NCBI GenBank assembly: GCA_950097605.1
Contig: CATNEU010000011.1
Span: forward strand, 1-14,966
DNA: 14,966 bases
Reading direction: 5' to 3'
Origin: an uncultured Oscillospiraceae bacterium
Lineage (GTDB): Bacteria; Bacillota; Clostridia; Oscillospirales; Ruminococcaceae
Both the position numbers and the translations under genes were made by a program. Positions within the stretch are counted from its first letter, which is position 1. Each line of letters opens with the position of its first letter. Under the pieces are notes generated by a model. That model ran no database searches, was not told where the DNA came from, and was given only the letters and a program-made list of their open reading frames with translations. This document shows, piece after piece, positions 1 through 6,908 of this stretch.

Positions 1-938
1 CCCGGGACAGTTGTCTGCACACCCTGCTGCAGTCCACCGAGTTTCCAAAGGAGCTTTCTGTTTTCTTCACAGAACACTTTGGAAAAGACCCCTTTCTATT
101 CCGGCTTTACCAAAGCTGCTATCCTGTCCTTACATCTGTGCAGGACTTTGCCAATTTTTTGCTGGCGCTTCCGCCAGCCTCTTTCAAAACGCAGCTATTG
201 GAATACTACCAGAGCACGAATAGCACCCGTTCGGATAACCCGCCCCAGGAGCTGTTTGACCAGGCGCTTTCCAGCCAGATCATTGGCTTGCCGGTGGATG
301 ACACGATTAAAGTGGCGCTTTTGTTTTTTGTTTTTAATTACGACGCCGTCCTCTCCCAGCTTTGCGAGGTGCTGCTCTCTCTGGAAAGCCGGTTTGAAAG
401 CGCCTATCCCAGCTATTCCACCCAGATCAGCGAATTCAACACCGCGCTGATCCGTTTCAACCAGAACAACGAGGTCATCAAGAGTCTGGAATACCATCTG
501 GATATCAAACTCAAGACCAAATCCGAAACCGCCGCCGCTATTGTAAGCTGCTCTGTTTTAGACCTCACGCACCTCTCCTGTAAAGCCGAGGGCGAGGACA
601 CCTATTACTTCAACATCGGCGTGGACCTCGAAACGATTTTCAAGCCCAACACCGTTACCTCCTATATGGACCGCGTGGACCTGCTGGCGCTCGGAAAGGC
701 CCTCGGGGATGATAACCGGCTGAAAATACTGGATATGCTCAACATCAAACCCATGTACACGAGCGAAATTGCCCTGCAACTGAGCCTGCCGTTTCCCTCC
801 GCGCTTTATCATATTGAGGTGCTCAACGCGGCCAATATGCTCTGTACCCAGCACATCGGCCGCAAGGTATACTATTCGCTGAACAAGACCTTTATAGAAG
901 CCGCCTGCCGGTTTTTAAAGGAGAAATTCACAAAATAG
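1..938 (+). CDS. ArsR-type winged-helix regulator, 5' end outside window
   Basis: The reading frame is open from base 3 to the TAA at 936-938, giving about 311 visible residues. No stop lies upstream and the residues before the GTG at 138 look like real protein, so the true start is left of the window. The last 80 residues (about 684-935) form an ArsR/HTH_20-like winged helix: a GKALGDDNRLKILDML helix, a recognition region (TSEIALQLSLPFPSALYHIEVL) and a wing ending in GRKVYYSLN. The N-terminal 230 or so residues are acidic and helical with no motif I recognise; they may bind a ligand or mediate dimerisation. Classical ArsR proteins have about 100 residues, so this one is a large multi-domain version. 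No cysteine metal site typical of ArsR/SmtB is evident in the wing. It is transcribed towards the terminator at 1004-1053. DNA binding is inferred from the fold; the target is unknown. Confidence 0.8.
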   Translation, partial: RDSCLHTLLQSTEFPKELSVFFTEHFGKDPFLFRLYQSCYPVLTSVQDFANFLLALPPASFKTQLLEYYQSTNSTRSDNPPQELFDQALSSQIIGLPVDDTIKVALLFFVFNYDAVLSQLCEVLLSLESRFESAYPSYSTQISEFNTALIRFNQNNEVIKSLEYHLDIKLKTKSETAAAIVSCSVLDLTHLSCKAEGEDTYYFNIGVDLETIFKPNTVTSYMDRVDLLALGKALGDDNRLKILDMLNIKPMYTSEIALQLSLPFPSALYHIEVLNAANMLCTQHIGRKVYYSLNKTFIEAACRFLKEKFTK

Positions 939-1003
939 TCCAAGCACAGATTTCGCTTCCAGGGCAAAGTTCTCTGCAGTATGAACCGCAATCCAGCGCG
1001 CAG

Positions 1004-1053
1004 AGCTGTATAAAAAGGGCCGTTTCTGTAGAAACGGCCCTTTTTATACAGCT
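1004..1053. terminator. Long bidirectional intrinsic terminator
   Basis: A perfect 23-bp stem (1004-1026 with 1031-1053) closes a TGTA loop. Each arm contains a GGGCCGTTTC or complementary core next to five A or T bases, so a T-tract follows the GC core on both strands. It lies between the rightward ArsR-type gene and the leftward small membrane protein gene, and can end both transcripts. Confidence 0.93.
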
Positions 1054-1079
1054 GTAGATTCCGAATTGAAACAGGCCGG

Positions 1080-1268
1080 CTACGATTTCATCATGTAGCC
1101 GATGTTGTCGATCACATTGCCAACGGCCTTCACGGTCTTGTTCATGTTTTTCTTGATCTTCCTCTTATCGGTGCCGATCACTTTGGAACCGACCACATAG
1201 GCTGCCGCGCCTGTTACCATGCCGATTGCCATACCCTTGACGGCGGAAGTCATACTCCTGTTGTGCAT
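1080..1268 (-). CDS. Small glycine/alanine-rich membrane-anchored protein, 62 aa
   Basis: The ATG at 1268 is chosen because a strong GAGGAGGGGG ribosome binding site sits about 9 bases upstream. A longer in-frame reading back to 1376 would add 36 low-complexity residues and bury that site. Residues 9-30 form one hydrophobic, glycine-spaced segment (GMAIGMVTGAAAYVVGSK) suited to a single membrane helix. A very basic stretch follows (DKRKIKKNMNKTVK, residues 34-47), then a short amphipathic tail ending MMKS. The layout resembles YtxH-like or general-stress small membrane proteins, but I do not assign a family. The positive-inside rule suggests a cytoplasmic basic C-terminus. It ends 27 bases from the shared bidirectional terminator. 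Function unknown. Confidence 0.75.
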   Translation of the reverse strand: MHNRSMTSAVKGMAIGMVTGAAAYVVGSKVIGTDKRKIKKNMNKTVKAVGNVIDNIGYMMKS

Positions 1269-1623
1269 CTGTATTTTCCCCCTCCTCTGGTTGATTTGCG
1301 GCGACCTGGATTCGCCGCCGTTGCCCGCGCCGCTTGCGGGCGTTACGCTGCCGCACAAGCCGCTCTCCTCAGGCATTTCTTAGTCTTCCCCATTTGCGGC
1401 GGGACATGCCGCATGGCCGGGCGTTACTATTTTCCAAAACCGTCGTTTTGCATAAACCAGCGGCTTTTTATTTCTATTTTTTGATTCACAAACCTCCACG
1501 GCAATTTTTCACCAGTGCATTCTACCAAACTGGTGTATATATTTGCTTAAAATACGGCGCTGTGCAGCAAGGATTTTGTACGGAAACGCAAATTCCCGTT
1601 GTTTTGCCCGCAACGCATGATTT
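1269..1623. other. Intergenic region with three short GC-rich stem-loops and one inverted repeat
   Basis: No convincing gene is seen between the small protein gene and the pdxK promoter. Three short GC-rich hairpins occur: 7-bp arms 1298-1304/1312-1318, 6-bp arms 1323-1328/1336-1341, and 6-bp arms 1395-1400/1408-1413. They lie just upstream of the leftward gene at 1268, so they may be in its leader. The right half turns AT-rich and carries the inverted repeat at 1510-1535. No clear leftward promoter was found for the small gene. Confidence 0.4.
1510..1535. repeat. Inverted repeat CACCAGT-N12-ACTGGTG, candidate operator
   Basis: Perfect 7-bp arms at 1510-1516 and 1529-1535 are separated by 12 bases, with 19 bp between arm starts, close to two helical turns. 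It sits about 90 bp upstream of the pdxK -35 box in an AT-rich stretch. It has no adjoining T-tract, so it is unlikely to be a terminator. A dimeric regulator site is possible; the regulator is unknown. Confidence 0.4.
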
Positions 1624-1655
1624 TTGCTTCAAATTGTATTAAAATATATAATACA
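1624..1655 (+). promoter_or_regulatory. pdxK promoter with overlapping inverted repeat
   Basis: A TTGCTT -35 (1624-1629), a 17-bp spacer and a perfect TATAAT -10 (1647-1652) form a good sigma-A promoter, with transcription expected from about 1659. An inverted repeat TGTATTA-N7-TAATACA (1635-1641 and 1649-1655) covers the spacer and -10, where a repressor would block polymerase. The region is AT-rich, so chance symmetry is possible. Confidence 0.7.
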
Positions 1656-1680
1656 TATGATCACCAAGGAGGTTCCACCA

Positions 1681-2543
1681 TGCCCCATCAGTTCAGCCGG
1701 GTGGCCGCAATTCATGATATGTCCGGATTTGGCAGATGCTCGCTCACGGTCATTCTGCCGGTGCTCTCGGTGATGGGCGTGCAGGCCTGCCCAGTGCCGA
1801 CTGCCGTGCTGTCCACCCACACGGGCGGCTTCGGCGAGGTCTCGTGCAGGGACCTGACCGACTTCATCTCCCCCTGTCTGCGGCACTGGCGCCAGATCGG
1901 CATCACCTTCGACTGCATCTACAGCGGGTTCCTCTGCTCCGAACGGCAGATTCACAACGTGACTGAATTTTTTGGCGCTTATCCAAACGCGCTCAAAGTT
2001 GTGGACCCGGTGATGGGGGACCACGGGAAGGTCTACAAGACCATCTCCCCCGAAATACGCGCCGATATGGCGAGCCTTGTCGCACAGGCGGATATCATCA
2101 CCCCCAACCTGACCGAAGCCTGCATGCTGCTGGGTACGCCGTATCCAAAGGAGCCGATCTCCCGCTATACGGCCAAAAGCTGGCTTGCCAGGCTGTCGGA
2201 AATCGGACCGGACACCGTTGTAATCACCGGCGTGCCGCTTGCAGAGGGCCGTATCTCCAATCTGGGATACGATAAGCGGCACAATTCCTACTGGTGCGTC
2301 GAGTGCGACTATGTGCCGGTGTCCTATCCCGGCACTGGAGACATCTATGCAAGCGTGCTGGTCGGCGGCCTGCTGACGGGCGACAGCCTGCCGCTTGCAA
2401 TGGAGCGCGCCACACGGTTTCTTGAGGTGGCCATCAAAACTACATACAGCTACGGCACGGACCCGCGCGAGGGCGTCATGCTCGAGTCGGCGCTGCCCTG
2501 GCTGATCGGCCGCAACATCCTGTGCGGTTATTCTTCCCTCTAG
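1681..2543 (+). CDS. pdxK: Pyridoxal/pyridoxamine kinase (PdxK/PdxY-like)
   Basis: The predicted reaction is ATP-dependent phosphorylation of B6 vitamers in the cytoplasm, feeding the pyridoxal phosphate salvage pathway. The product has 287 residues, the usual length. Ribokinase-superfamily signatures seen are the N-terminal substrate region HDMSGFGRCSLTVILPVLS (12-30), VVDPVMGD (107-114), ITPNLTEA (140-147), and the anion-hole/catalytic motif PGTGD with Asp221. The HDMSGFGRCSL start is typical of the clostridial pyridoxamine kinase group and differs from ThiD, which this window also encodes at 9644-10423. The ATG at 1681 follows AAGGAGGT (1666-1673) at 7 bases; an in-frame start further left at 1599 would lie upstream of the promoter -10. 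The downstream ECF S component supports a B6 salvage unit. Confidence 0.88.
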
Positions 2544-2565
2544 GCGCAGCCGGTATGCCTGCCAT

Positions 2566-3198
2566 ATGCCGCTCGGCGCCGCCCCAAATTATGTTTTTGC
2601 AGAAAGGCCTGGTGCATGCAAATTGTCCAATCGCAAGAAAATTACCACCTATGACATCGTGGCCGTCGGCTTTATGGCCGCGCTGGTCTTTGTCTCCTCG
2701 TATATCAGCATCCCGCTGCCCACCATCATCGGAAACACCCGCATCCACCTCGGCAACGTCTTCTGCCTGCTGGCCGGTCTTCTGCTCGGCGGGCTGAAAG
2801 GCGGCCTGGCCGCGGGCATCGGCTCGTGCTTTTTCGACCTGACCAACCCGCTGTACATCGCCTCCGCGCCGTTCACGCTTGTTTTTAAATTTATGATCGG
2901 CTTTCTCGCGGGCAACATCGCCTATGGCGGACGGCGCGCGGCCGGCAAGCTTTCCTGGAACATCCTGGCCTGTGCCGTGGGGTCCCTGACCTATGTGCTG
3001 CTCTATATCGGCAAGGCGTTTGCTGAAGACGTTTGGTTCCTCGGCACCGAGGTGCAGACGGCCTGGATCGACGTCTCGCAAAAGGCGGTGGTTTCGGGTA
3101 TCAACGCGCTGATCGCCTGCGTCATCGCGGTTCCGCTCGGCTTTGCTTTGAAAAAAGCACTGTCCAAAACCCGGCTGTACCAGATGGTTATGCGGTGA
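2566..3198 (+). CDS. ECF transporter S component, probable vitamin B6 uptake
   Basis: This is a small hydrophobic protein of up to 210 residues with about five or six membrane segments, matching substrate-binding S components of energy-coupling factor importers. Features seen include FMAALVFVSSYISIPLP in helix 1, the conserved loop TRIHLGNVFCLLAGLLLG, GLAAGIGSCFFDL, and a C-terminal helix INALIACVIAVPLGFAL. S components bind the vitamin and share an EcfA/EcfT module encoded elsewhere. Position 22 bases after pdxK suggests pyridoxine or a related B6 vitamer as substrate; this is inference, and HMP or thiamine is an alternative. The start is uncertain: ATG 2566 has no good ribosome binding site. 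TTG 2623 would begin at LSNRKKITTYD, a more usual S-component N-terminus, giving 191 residues. Translation may be coupled to pdxK. Confidence 0.82.
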   Translation: MPLGAAPNYVFAERPGACKLSNRKKITTYDIVAVGFMAALVFVSSYISIPLPTIIGNTRIHLGNVFCLLAGLLLGGLKGGLAAGIGSCFFDLTNPLYIASAPFTLVFKFMIGFLAGNIAYGGRRAAGKLSWNILACAVGSLTYVLLYIGKAFAEDVWFLGTEVQTAWIDVSQKAVVSGINALIACVIAVPLGFALKKALSKTRLYQMVMR

Positions 3199-3232
3199 GT
3201 ATACGGTCCCGGTTGGCACACATTTATAAAGG

Positions 3233-3265
3233 AAGGCGCGGCATCCTTTGCGGTTGCCGCGCCTT
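3233..3265 (+). terminator. Hairpin after the ECF S component, probable weak terminator
   Basis: Perfect 11-bp GC-rich arms (3233-3243 and 3255-3265) enclose an 11-base loop, 35 bases after the stop codon. The right arm ends in only three T bases, so termination may be partial. The -35 box of the next promoter lies inside the hairpin. Confidence 0.6.
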
Positions 3266-3276
3266 TGTGCTATACT
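3248..3276 (+). promoter_or_regulatory. Promoter of the acetyltransferase gene
   Basis: A TTGCGG -35 (3248-3253), 17-bp spacer and TATACT -10 (3271-3276) preceded by TGC form an extended -10 sigma-A promoter. Transcription should begin near 3283, about 55 bases before the ATG. The 13-mer TTGTGCTATACTC (3265-3277) recurs exactly at the nimA-like promoter (6926-6938). Confidence 0.75.
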
Positions 3277-3338
3277 CTTCTGCGGAAAGATCCCAAGAAA
3301 AACAAACGCTTGTATGAAAAAGGAGAGGTCGTGCATTC

Positions 3339-3887
3339 ATGTCACTTCCAACTTTTAAGACGTCCCGCCTCATTCTCCGTCCGCTTGTCCGGGAAGACAT
3401 CCCGGACGTGCATGCCCTGACACGCCAGCGGGCTGTGGCGCGCACCATGCATTTCCACGCCCATGAAGATATCGAACAGACAGCGCTCTATCTACAGCCG
3501 TTTCTGGAGGGCGCCGCGGCAGGACGGGATTTCCCGTTTGCCATCCTGCCGGGAGAAGGCGGCCCATTAATTGGCGTGTTCATCCTCAAACGCGAATCCG
3601 CCTGCATCCCACGCTGCGATATGACCATCTTTCTCAGCCCGGACCACTGGGGCATGGGCCTGTGCACCGAGGTGCTGCGGACAATGATTCCCTATGCCTT
3701 TGAAACGCTTGGCCTGCAGAGCCTACAGGCCTATGTAGTCGGAGAAAATACCGGCTCCCGCCGCGCGCTTGCGCGCTGCGGGTTCCATATAGACCGCGTT
3801 TTGCAGTTCGACGACTGTCCCGACGGACTGTATGTCTACCGTCTGGAGCGCCCGGAAAATTGCCCCAACAAAACCAATTGCGGGTAA
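3339..3887 (+). CDS. GNAT-family N-acetyltransferase (RimJ/RimL-like)
   Basis: This 182-residue cytoplasmic enzyme is predicted to transfer an acetyl group from acetyl-CoA to an amine. The opening TFKTSRLILRPLVREDIPDV is the hallmark of the RimJ/RimL (Acetyltransf_3) branch. The acetyl-CoA binding motif A appears as DHWGMGLCTEVL near residues 105-116, with the central Arg/Gln-x-x-Gly-x-Gly pattern reduced to W-G-M-G. The C-terminal part has the family pattern VVGENTGSRRALARCGF (about 132-148). The ATG at 3339 is preceded by AAGGAGAGG about 10 bases upstream. The gene has its own promoter and terminator, so it is probably monocistronic. The substrate cannot be read from sequence: ribosomal protein N-termini, antibiotics and small amines are all family substrates. 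Confidence 0.87.
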   Translation: MSLPTFKTSRLILRPLVREDIPDVHALTRQRAVARTMHFHAHEDIEQTALYLQPFLEGAAAGRDFPFAILPGEGGPLIGVFILKRESACIPRCDMTIFLSPDHWGMGLCTEVLRTMIPYAFETLGLQSLQAYVVGENTGSRRALARCGFHIDRVLQFDDCPDGLYVYRLERPENCPNKTNCG

Positions 3888-3931
3888 ACCGCGCGTGAAA
3901 GATACGCCGGATTGCCCTAAAAACACGCGGC

Positions 3932-3968
3932 AAGAGCCGCGGGGCCATGCGTCCCGCGGCTCTTTTTT
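3932..3968 (+). terminator. Intrinsic terminator of the acetyltransferase gene
   Basis: Perfect 12-bp arms AAGAGCCGCGGG and complement (3932-3943, 3953-3964) enclose a 9-base loop and run into six T bases (3963-3968). On the minus strand the hairpin lies 30 bases after the ABC permease stop, but the T-run there is displaced by about 8 bases, so it may only partly serve the convergent operon. Confidence 0.9.
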
Positions 3969-3997
3969 GCTTTTCGTTGCTGCCGGCCTTTAAAATG

Positions 3998-4645
3998 TCA
4001 CCTGTATTTCCGCGCCAGCCATTTGACCAGCACCGAAACCGCAATCAGTGCGGCTCCCACGCCGAACAGCCACCCCTTTGCGGAACCGGAACCGCTCATC
4101 ATCGAAAACAGATAAAAAACCCCCAGCTTTCCTCCACCTGCAAAATTCAGCGCATAATAGACCATCGGCACCATATAGGAAACCGCCGTGTTGCAGGTGG
4201 CAGCCGCTGCCGCCATCCCCAGCCCGCCCAAAAACACCGCGTTGGAGACAGTCCCCCACACCAATCCCATATCCACCGCACAGCCGCTGCTCCGCATAAA
4301 AGCTGCAAAGCCGCCAATCAGAAGTGTCAGCGCTGCAAGCGAGCAGGCAATGCGGATCAGGTAAACCGGTACACTGCTTACAAACTGTGCCTGCACGACC
4401 TCCTCGATCTCCGGGTTTTGCTCGGGCTGGAACACCGGCGTCAGCAATATGATACCCGTCAAGGAGACAAAGACCTCCAGCGGGACGGCGCTGGCCGTCC
4501 TGTCCAGATTTGCCACCCCGAACAGCACCGGCGTCAGCAGCAGCAGGACCAGCGCCAACAGGAAGTGCGGCGCAAAATTATGCCGCAGATTGCTCTTTGC
4601 GATGGGCCAAACCTGCAAAGAAGCGTTTGCATTTTCCATAGCCAT
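3998..4645 (-). CDS. Small ABC-2 type permease of the three-gene ABC exporter
   Basis: A hydrophobic protein of 215 residues with about six membrane helices (near 24-43, 54-71, 96-117, 128-150, 152-168 and 190-209). The N-terminus IAKSNLRHNFAPHF followed by a leucine-rich helix is typical of ABC permeases that begin with an amphipathic coupling helix. No known substrate motif is seen. The ATG at 4645 is chosen because AAAGGAGG precedes it by about 10 bases; longer in-frame readings to 4885 give arginine-rich nonsense. This start places the first 68 bases inside the 3' end of the upstream permease gene in another frame, an unusually long overlap. As the last gene of the operon it probably pairs with the larger permease to form the membrane channel energised by the ATPase at 5897-6796. 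Confidence 0.8.
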   Translation of the reverse strand: MAMENANASLQVWPIAKSNLRHNFAPHFLLALVLLLLTPVLFGVANLDRTASAVPLEVFVSLTGIILLTPVFQPEQNPEIEEVVQAQFVSSVPVYLIRIACSLAALTLLIGGFAAFMRSSGCAVDMGLVWGTVSNAVFLGGLGMAAAAATCNTAVSYMVPMVYYALNFAGGGKLGVFYLFSMMSGSGSAKGWLFGVGAALIAVSVLVKWLARKYR

Positions 4646-5897
4646 CCAGCCTGCCCCTCCTTTTTTGTTCATAGACCAAAACGGTCGCTGCAACCAGCAG
4701 CAGCGCAAGCGCCGCAAACAGGATTCTGTTTGCCGCAAGGCTGCCAAAGCCATCAATAAAGTTCTGGGTATGGCGCAGCGAATTGTGGCGCGGCGAGAGG
4801 CGGAACAGCGAATACCCGCCCTGCATCTCCGTAAGGCCCAAATTGATATCCACAAACCACCACAGCCCCTGTATGGCGACCGCAATCGGCGTATCGGTCA
4901 GCTCGGTGAAGAACATGCCGACCGCGGAGGAGATCATCACAGAGGGCAACCCCCACCCCAGCGCGTATTTGAGCGGCGCCAGATAGTCCAGCGCCTCGCC
5001 TGGGTACAGTCCCCAGACCGACAGGTTGGAGAGATAGAAAAGCAGGATGGTGGGCAGCATCACCGCCGTGAGAACCGCCGCATAGCGCGTGAAAATCAGC
5101 CGCGCGGAGGACGCCCGGCGGGTATAGAGCAGCCCGTTCATCCGCGCGCGTTTGTCCCGCAGGCAGAGCGCCACCGAAAGAAAAACCGGAAGGACCGAAA
5201 GCACGCCCACCAGCAGATAATCGCTGAACAGCCGGGCATAGGCCCCGGTGAAGTGATCCGTCTGCTTCGTCCGTTCATATTGCGCGGCTGCTTCCTCATA
5301 GGTCAGCGGCACCACGCCAAAACGCGCAAGCTTTTCGGGCGCATAGTCCGAGCCGCCGCCAACCAACCGGTCCGCCCGCTCCATGCAATCCTTGAAGAAA
5401 GCATAGTCCACGCTTTCCTTTAGGGAGATGCGTCCGGCCTGTGCACCGGCCTGTGCGTCCGAAGGCATCGTCACCGAAAAGCCGCCGTCCTGCTGAACAG
5501 AAAGCCCATCATCCGTTCCAATTGCATAGCCTTGGCCATCCTGCCCGTTCAGCGCGAGCAGCTCCTCGGCGGACAGGCCGGTGAGCGCCGAGAGAATATC
5601 CGCCATTTCCCGCTGCTTGGCGCTGTCGAGCTTCACATTTTTGTAAAACCCGATGGGATAGGTAACATAGCTGTTCTGGCAGAACGCGCGTGCAAGCGTA
5701 TCCAACGCGGCCGGCATGATTACCTCCGGCGCCTCTTTGTTTTGGACGCCGTAGTCCTGGCCCGGCTGGGGCTGCTCGATTTTGCGGTCGCTGAAATCCA
5801 GCACGTCCTGGCTCACCGGCATGGCGACGAGCGCCACGGCAAAAATGGCAAAGGCGACTGAAAACACCACTTTTTTAAGCTCCCGGAAAAACAGCAT
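4578..5897 (-). CDS. Large ABC transporter permease with extracytoplasmic domain
   Basis: The 439-residue product has one N-terminal helix (about residues 10-28). A soluble stretch of roughly 190 residues rich in Gln, Ala and Asp follows, probably outside the membrane. Further helices lie near 225-246, 272-294, 305-330, 335-358 and 393-414, and the tail is basic. One helix, a large external loop and then a helix cluster is the layout of ABC-2/ABC3-like permeases that export peptides or lipids or act in resistance. The ATG at 5897 overlaps the ATPase stop as TGATG and follows GGGAGGTGA; a GTG codon directly before it (5900) could also serve. The external domain is the likely place for substrate recognition. 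No family name is claimed beyond ABC permease. Confidence 0.83.
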   Translation of the reverse strand: MLFFRELKKVVFSVAFAIFAVALVAMPVSQDVLDFSDRKIEQPQPGQDYGVQNKEAPEVIMPAALDTLARAFCQNSYVTYPIGFYKNVKLDSAKQREMADILSALTGLSAEELLALNGQDGQGYAIGTDDGLSVQQDGGFSVTMPSDAQAGAQAGRISLKESVDYAFFKDCMERADRLVGGGSDYAPEKLARFGVVPLTYEEAAAQYERTKQTDHFTGAYARLFSDYLLVGVLSVLPVFLSVALCLRDKRARMNGLLYTRRASSARLIFTRYAAVLTAVMLPTILLFYLSNLSVWGLYPGEALDYLAPLKYALGWGLPSVMISSAVGMFFTELTDTPIAVAIQGLWWFVDINLGLTEMQGGYSLFRLSPRHNSLRHTQNFIDGFGSLAANRILFAALALLLVAATVLVYEQKRRGRLDGYGKCKRFFAGLAHRKEQSAA

Positions 5898-6796
5898 CAC
5901 TGTTCACCTCCCAGCCCGTCGACCTGGGCGCCGCTGCGGTAAAGCCGCAGCATATAGGCGTCCTCAATCGTGGGTTCGCAGAGCTGCGCGCCGCTCACCG
6001 GGACTTCGGACAGGCAGCGGATTTGGGTTTTGCCGCCCTGTGTGTGCATGCTGGTGATGCAGAGCTCCTTTTTGAGGCGGGGCAGCTCGCGTTTGTCCAC
6101 CGCCCTGGTGAACACCTTGCCGGACGCCTCGCCCGTCAGCGCCGAGACCGTCCCATTGTAGAGCAGCCTGCCTTCATTCAGAATCGCGACATTTTCACAG
6201 GTCGCCTCGATGTCCCCGACAATGTGGGTGGACAGAAGCACGATACGCTCCTGCGCCACCTCGCAGAGCAGGTTGCGGAAGCGGATCCTCTCCTCGGGGT
6301 CCAATCCCGCGGTCGGCTCGTCGACGATCAGGACTTTGGGGTCGCCCAACAGCGCCTGCGCGATGCCCAACCGCCGCTTCATCCCGCCGGAGAGCGCCCG
6401 CACCTTTTTGTGCTGCTGCTCGGTCAGATTGACCTTGGCGAGCAGCCGCCGGGTGCGTTCGGCGCGCTCCTTGCCGTTTAATCCGGACAGGACCCCCAAA
6501 TACTGCATGGCCTCTCCCACCCGCATTGATGGGTACATCGAAAACTCCTGCGGCAGATAGCCGGTGATCCTGCGGATCTCCTTTGTATCCTCAATCGGCA
6601 CGCCGCAGACACGAATTTGCCCGGCGTTTTTCCGAAGCAGCGTGGCGAGCATTTTCATCAGGGTTGTTTTTCCCGCCCCGTTGCGGCCCAGCAGCCCAAA
6701 CATCCCCTGTTCGATGGTCAAGCTGATATCCTGCAGCGCCTGTTTGCGGCCATACGATTTCTCCACGTGTTCCATCACAATGCTGGTTTGATTCAC
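5897..6796 (-). CDS. ABC transporter ATP-binding protein (exporter type)
   Basis: This 299-residue ATPase powers the two permeases downstream. All nucleotide-binding motifs are intact: Walker A GRNGAGKTT (37-45), Q-loop Gln83 in GYLPQEF, signature LSGGMKRR (135-142), Walker B VLIVDEPT (155-162), D-loop AGLD and switch His191 in STHIV. The LSGGMKRR signature and the DEPTAGLDPEER segment place it with exporter ATPases of the CcmA/DrrA/BcrA group. The C-terminal 80 residues form the usual accessory region. The GTG at 6796 follows GGAAAGGGG; an alternative ATG lies 7 codons inside. It heads a leftward operon with one-base overlap to the large permease. The promoter contains the shared operator described at 6840-6872, so it is probably activated by the neighbouring response regulator. 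Confidence 0.92.
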   Translation of the reverse strand: MNQTSIVMEHVEKSYGRKQALQDISLTIEQGMFGLLGRNGAGKTTLMKMLATLLRKNAGQIRVCGVPIEDTKEIRRITGYLPQEFSMYPSMRVGEAMQYLGVLSGLNGKERAERTRRLLAKVNLTEQQHKKVRALSGGMKRRLGIAQALLGDPKVLIVDEPTAGLDPEERIRFRNLLCEVAQERIVLLSTHIVGDIEATCENVAILNEGRLLYNGTVSALTGEASGKVFTRAVDKRELPRLKKELCITSMHTQGGKTQIRCLSEVPVSGAQLCEPTIEDAYMLRLYRSGAQVDGLGGEQ

Positions 6797-6839
6797 TCCA
6801 AAAACCCCTTTCCTGGTTGCTTATCGTCCCGCTGTGACC

Positions 6840-6872
6840 ATGGTACAGGGCGAATCTCAACTTTTTATCTAC
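6840..6872 (-). promoter_or_regulatory. ABC operon promoter with response-regulator-type operator
   Basis: Read on the minus strand, GTAGATAAAAAGTTGAGA (6872 to 6855) is followed by exactly 9 bases and a TACCAT -10 box (6845 to 6840). No -35 box stands 17 bp upstream of the -10; the element occupies that place. It holds GTAGA and GTTGA in direct repeat with 11-bp period, as expected for OmpR/PhoB-family dimers. The start site would be near 6833, giving a leader of about 37 bases. The same element precedes the two-component operon at 9434-9466. Confidence 0.72.
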
Positions 6873-6882
6873 ACGCCGTTGT

Positions 6883-6904
6883 TTTGTGCGGTGCGCCGCA
6901 CAAA
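6883..6904. repeat. 9-bp inverted repeat between divergent promoters
   Basis: Perfect arms TTTGTGCGG and CCGCACAAA (6883-6891, 6896-6904) enclose TGCG. No T-tract follows on either strand, so it is not an intrinsic terminator. It ends 5 bases before the predicted nimA-like -35 box and 11 bases beyond the ABC operator. It could be a binding site for a repressor of the flavin protein gene. Confidence 0.45.
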
Positions 6905-6908
6905 GCAC

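Noticed and set aside
1599..1680. N-terminal extension of pdxK
   Set aside because: It would start upstream of the predicted -10 box and skip the strong ribosome binding site before 1681.
2476..3336. A 286-codon minus-strand frame opposite pdxK and the ECF S component
   Set aside because: Composition is Asp/Gly/Arg-rich shadow sequence. The plus-strand genes have clear family motifs.
4449..5423. A 324-codon plus-strand frame inside the ABC permease genes
   Set aside because: It has Arg/Gln/His-rich composition and no ribosome binding site, and it lies opposite two well-supported membrane protein genes.
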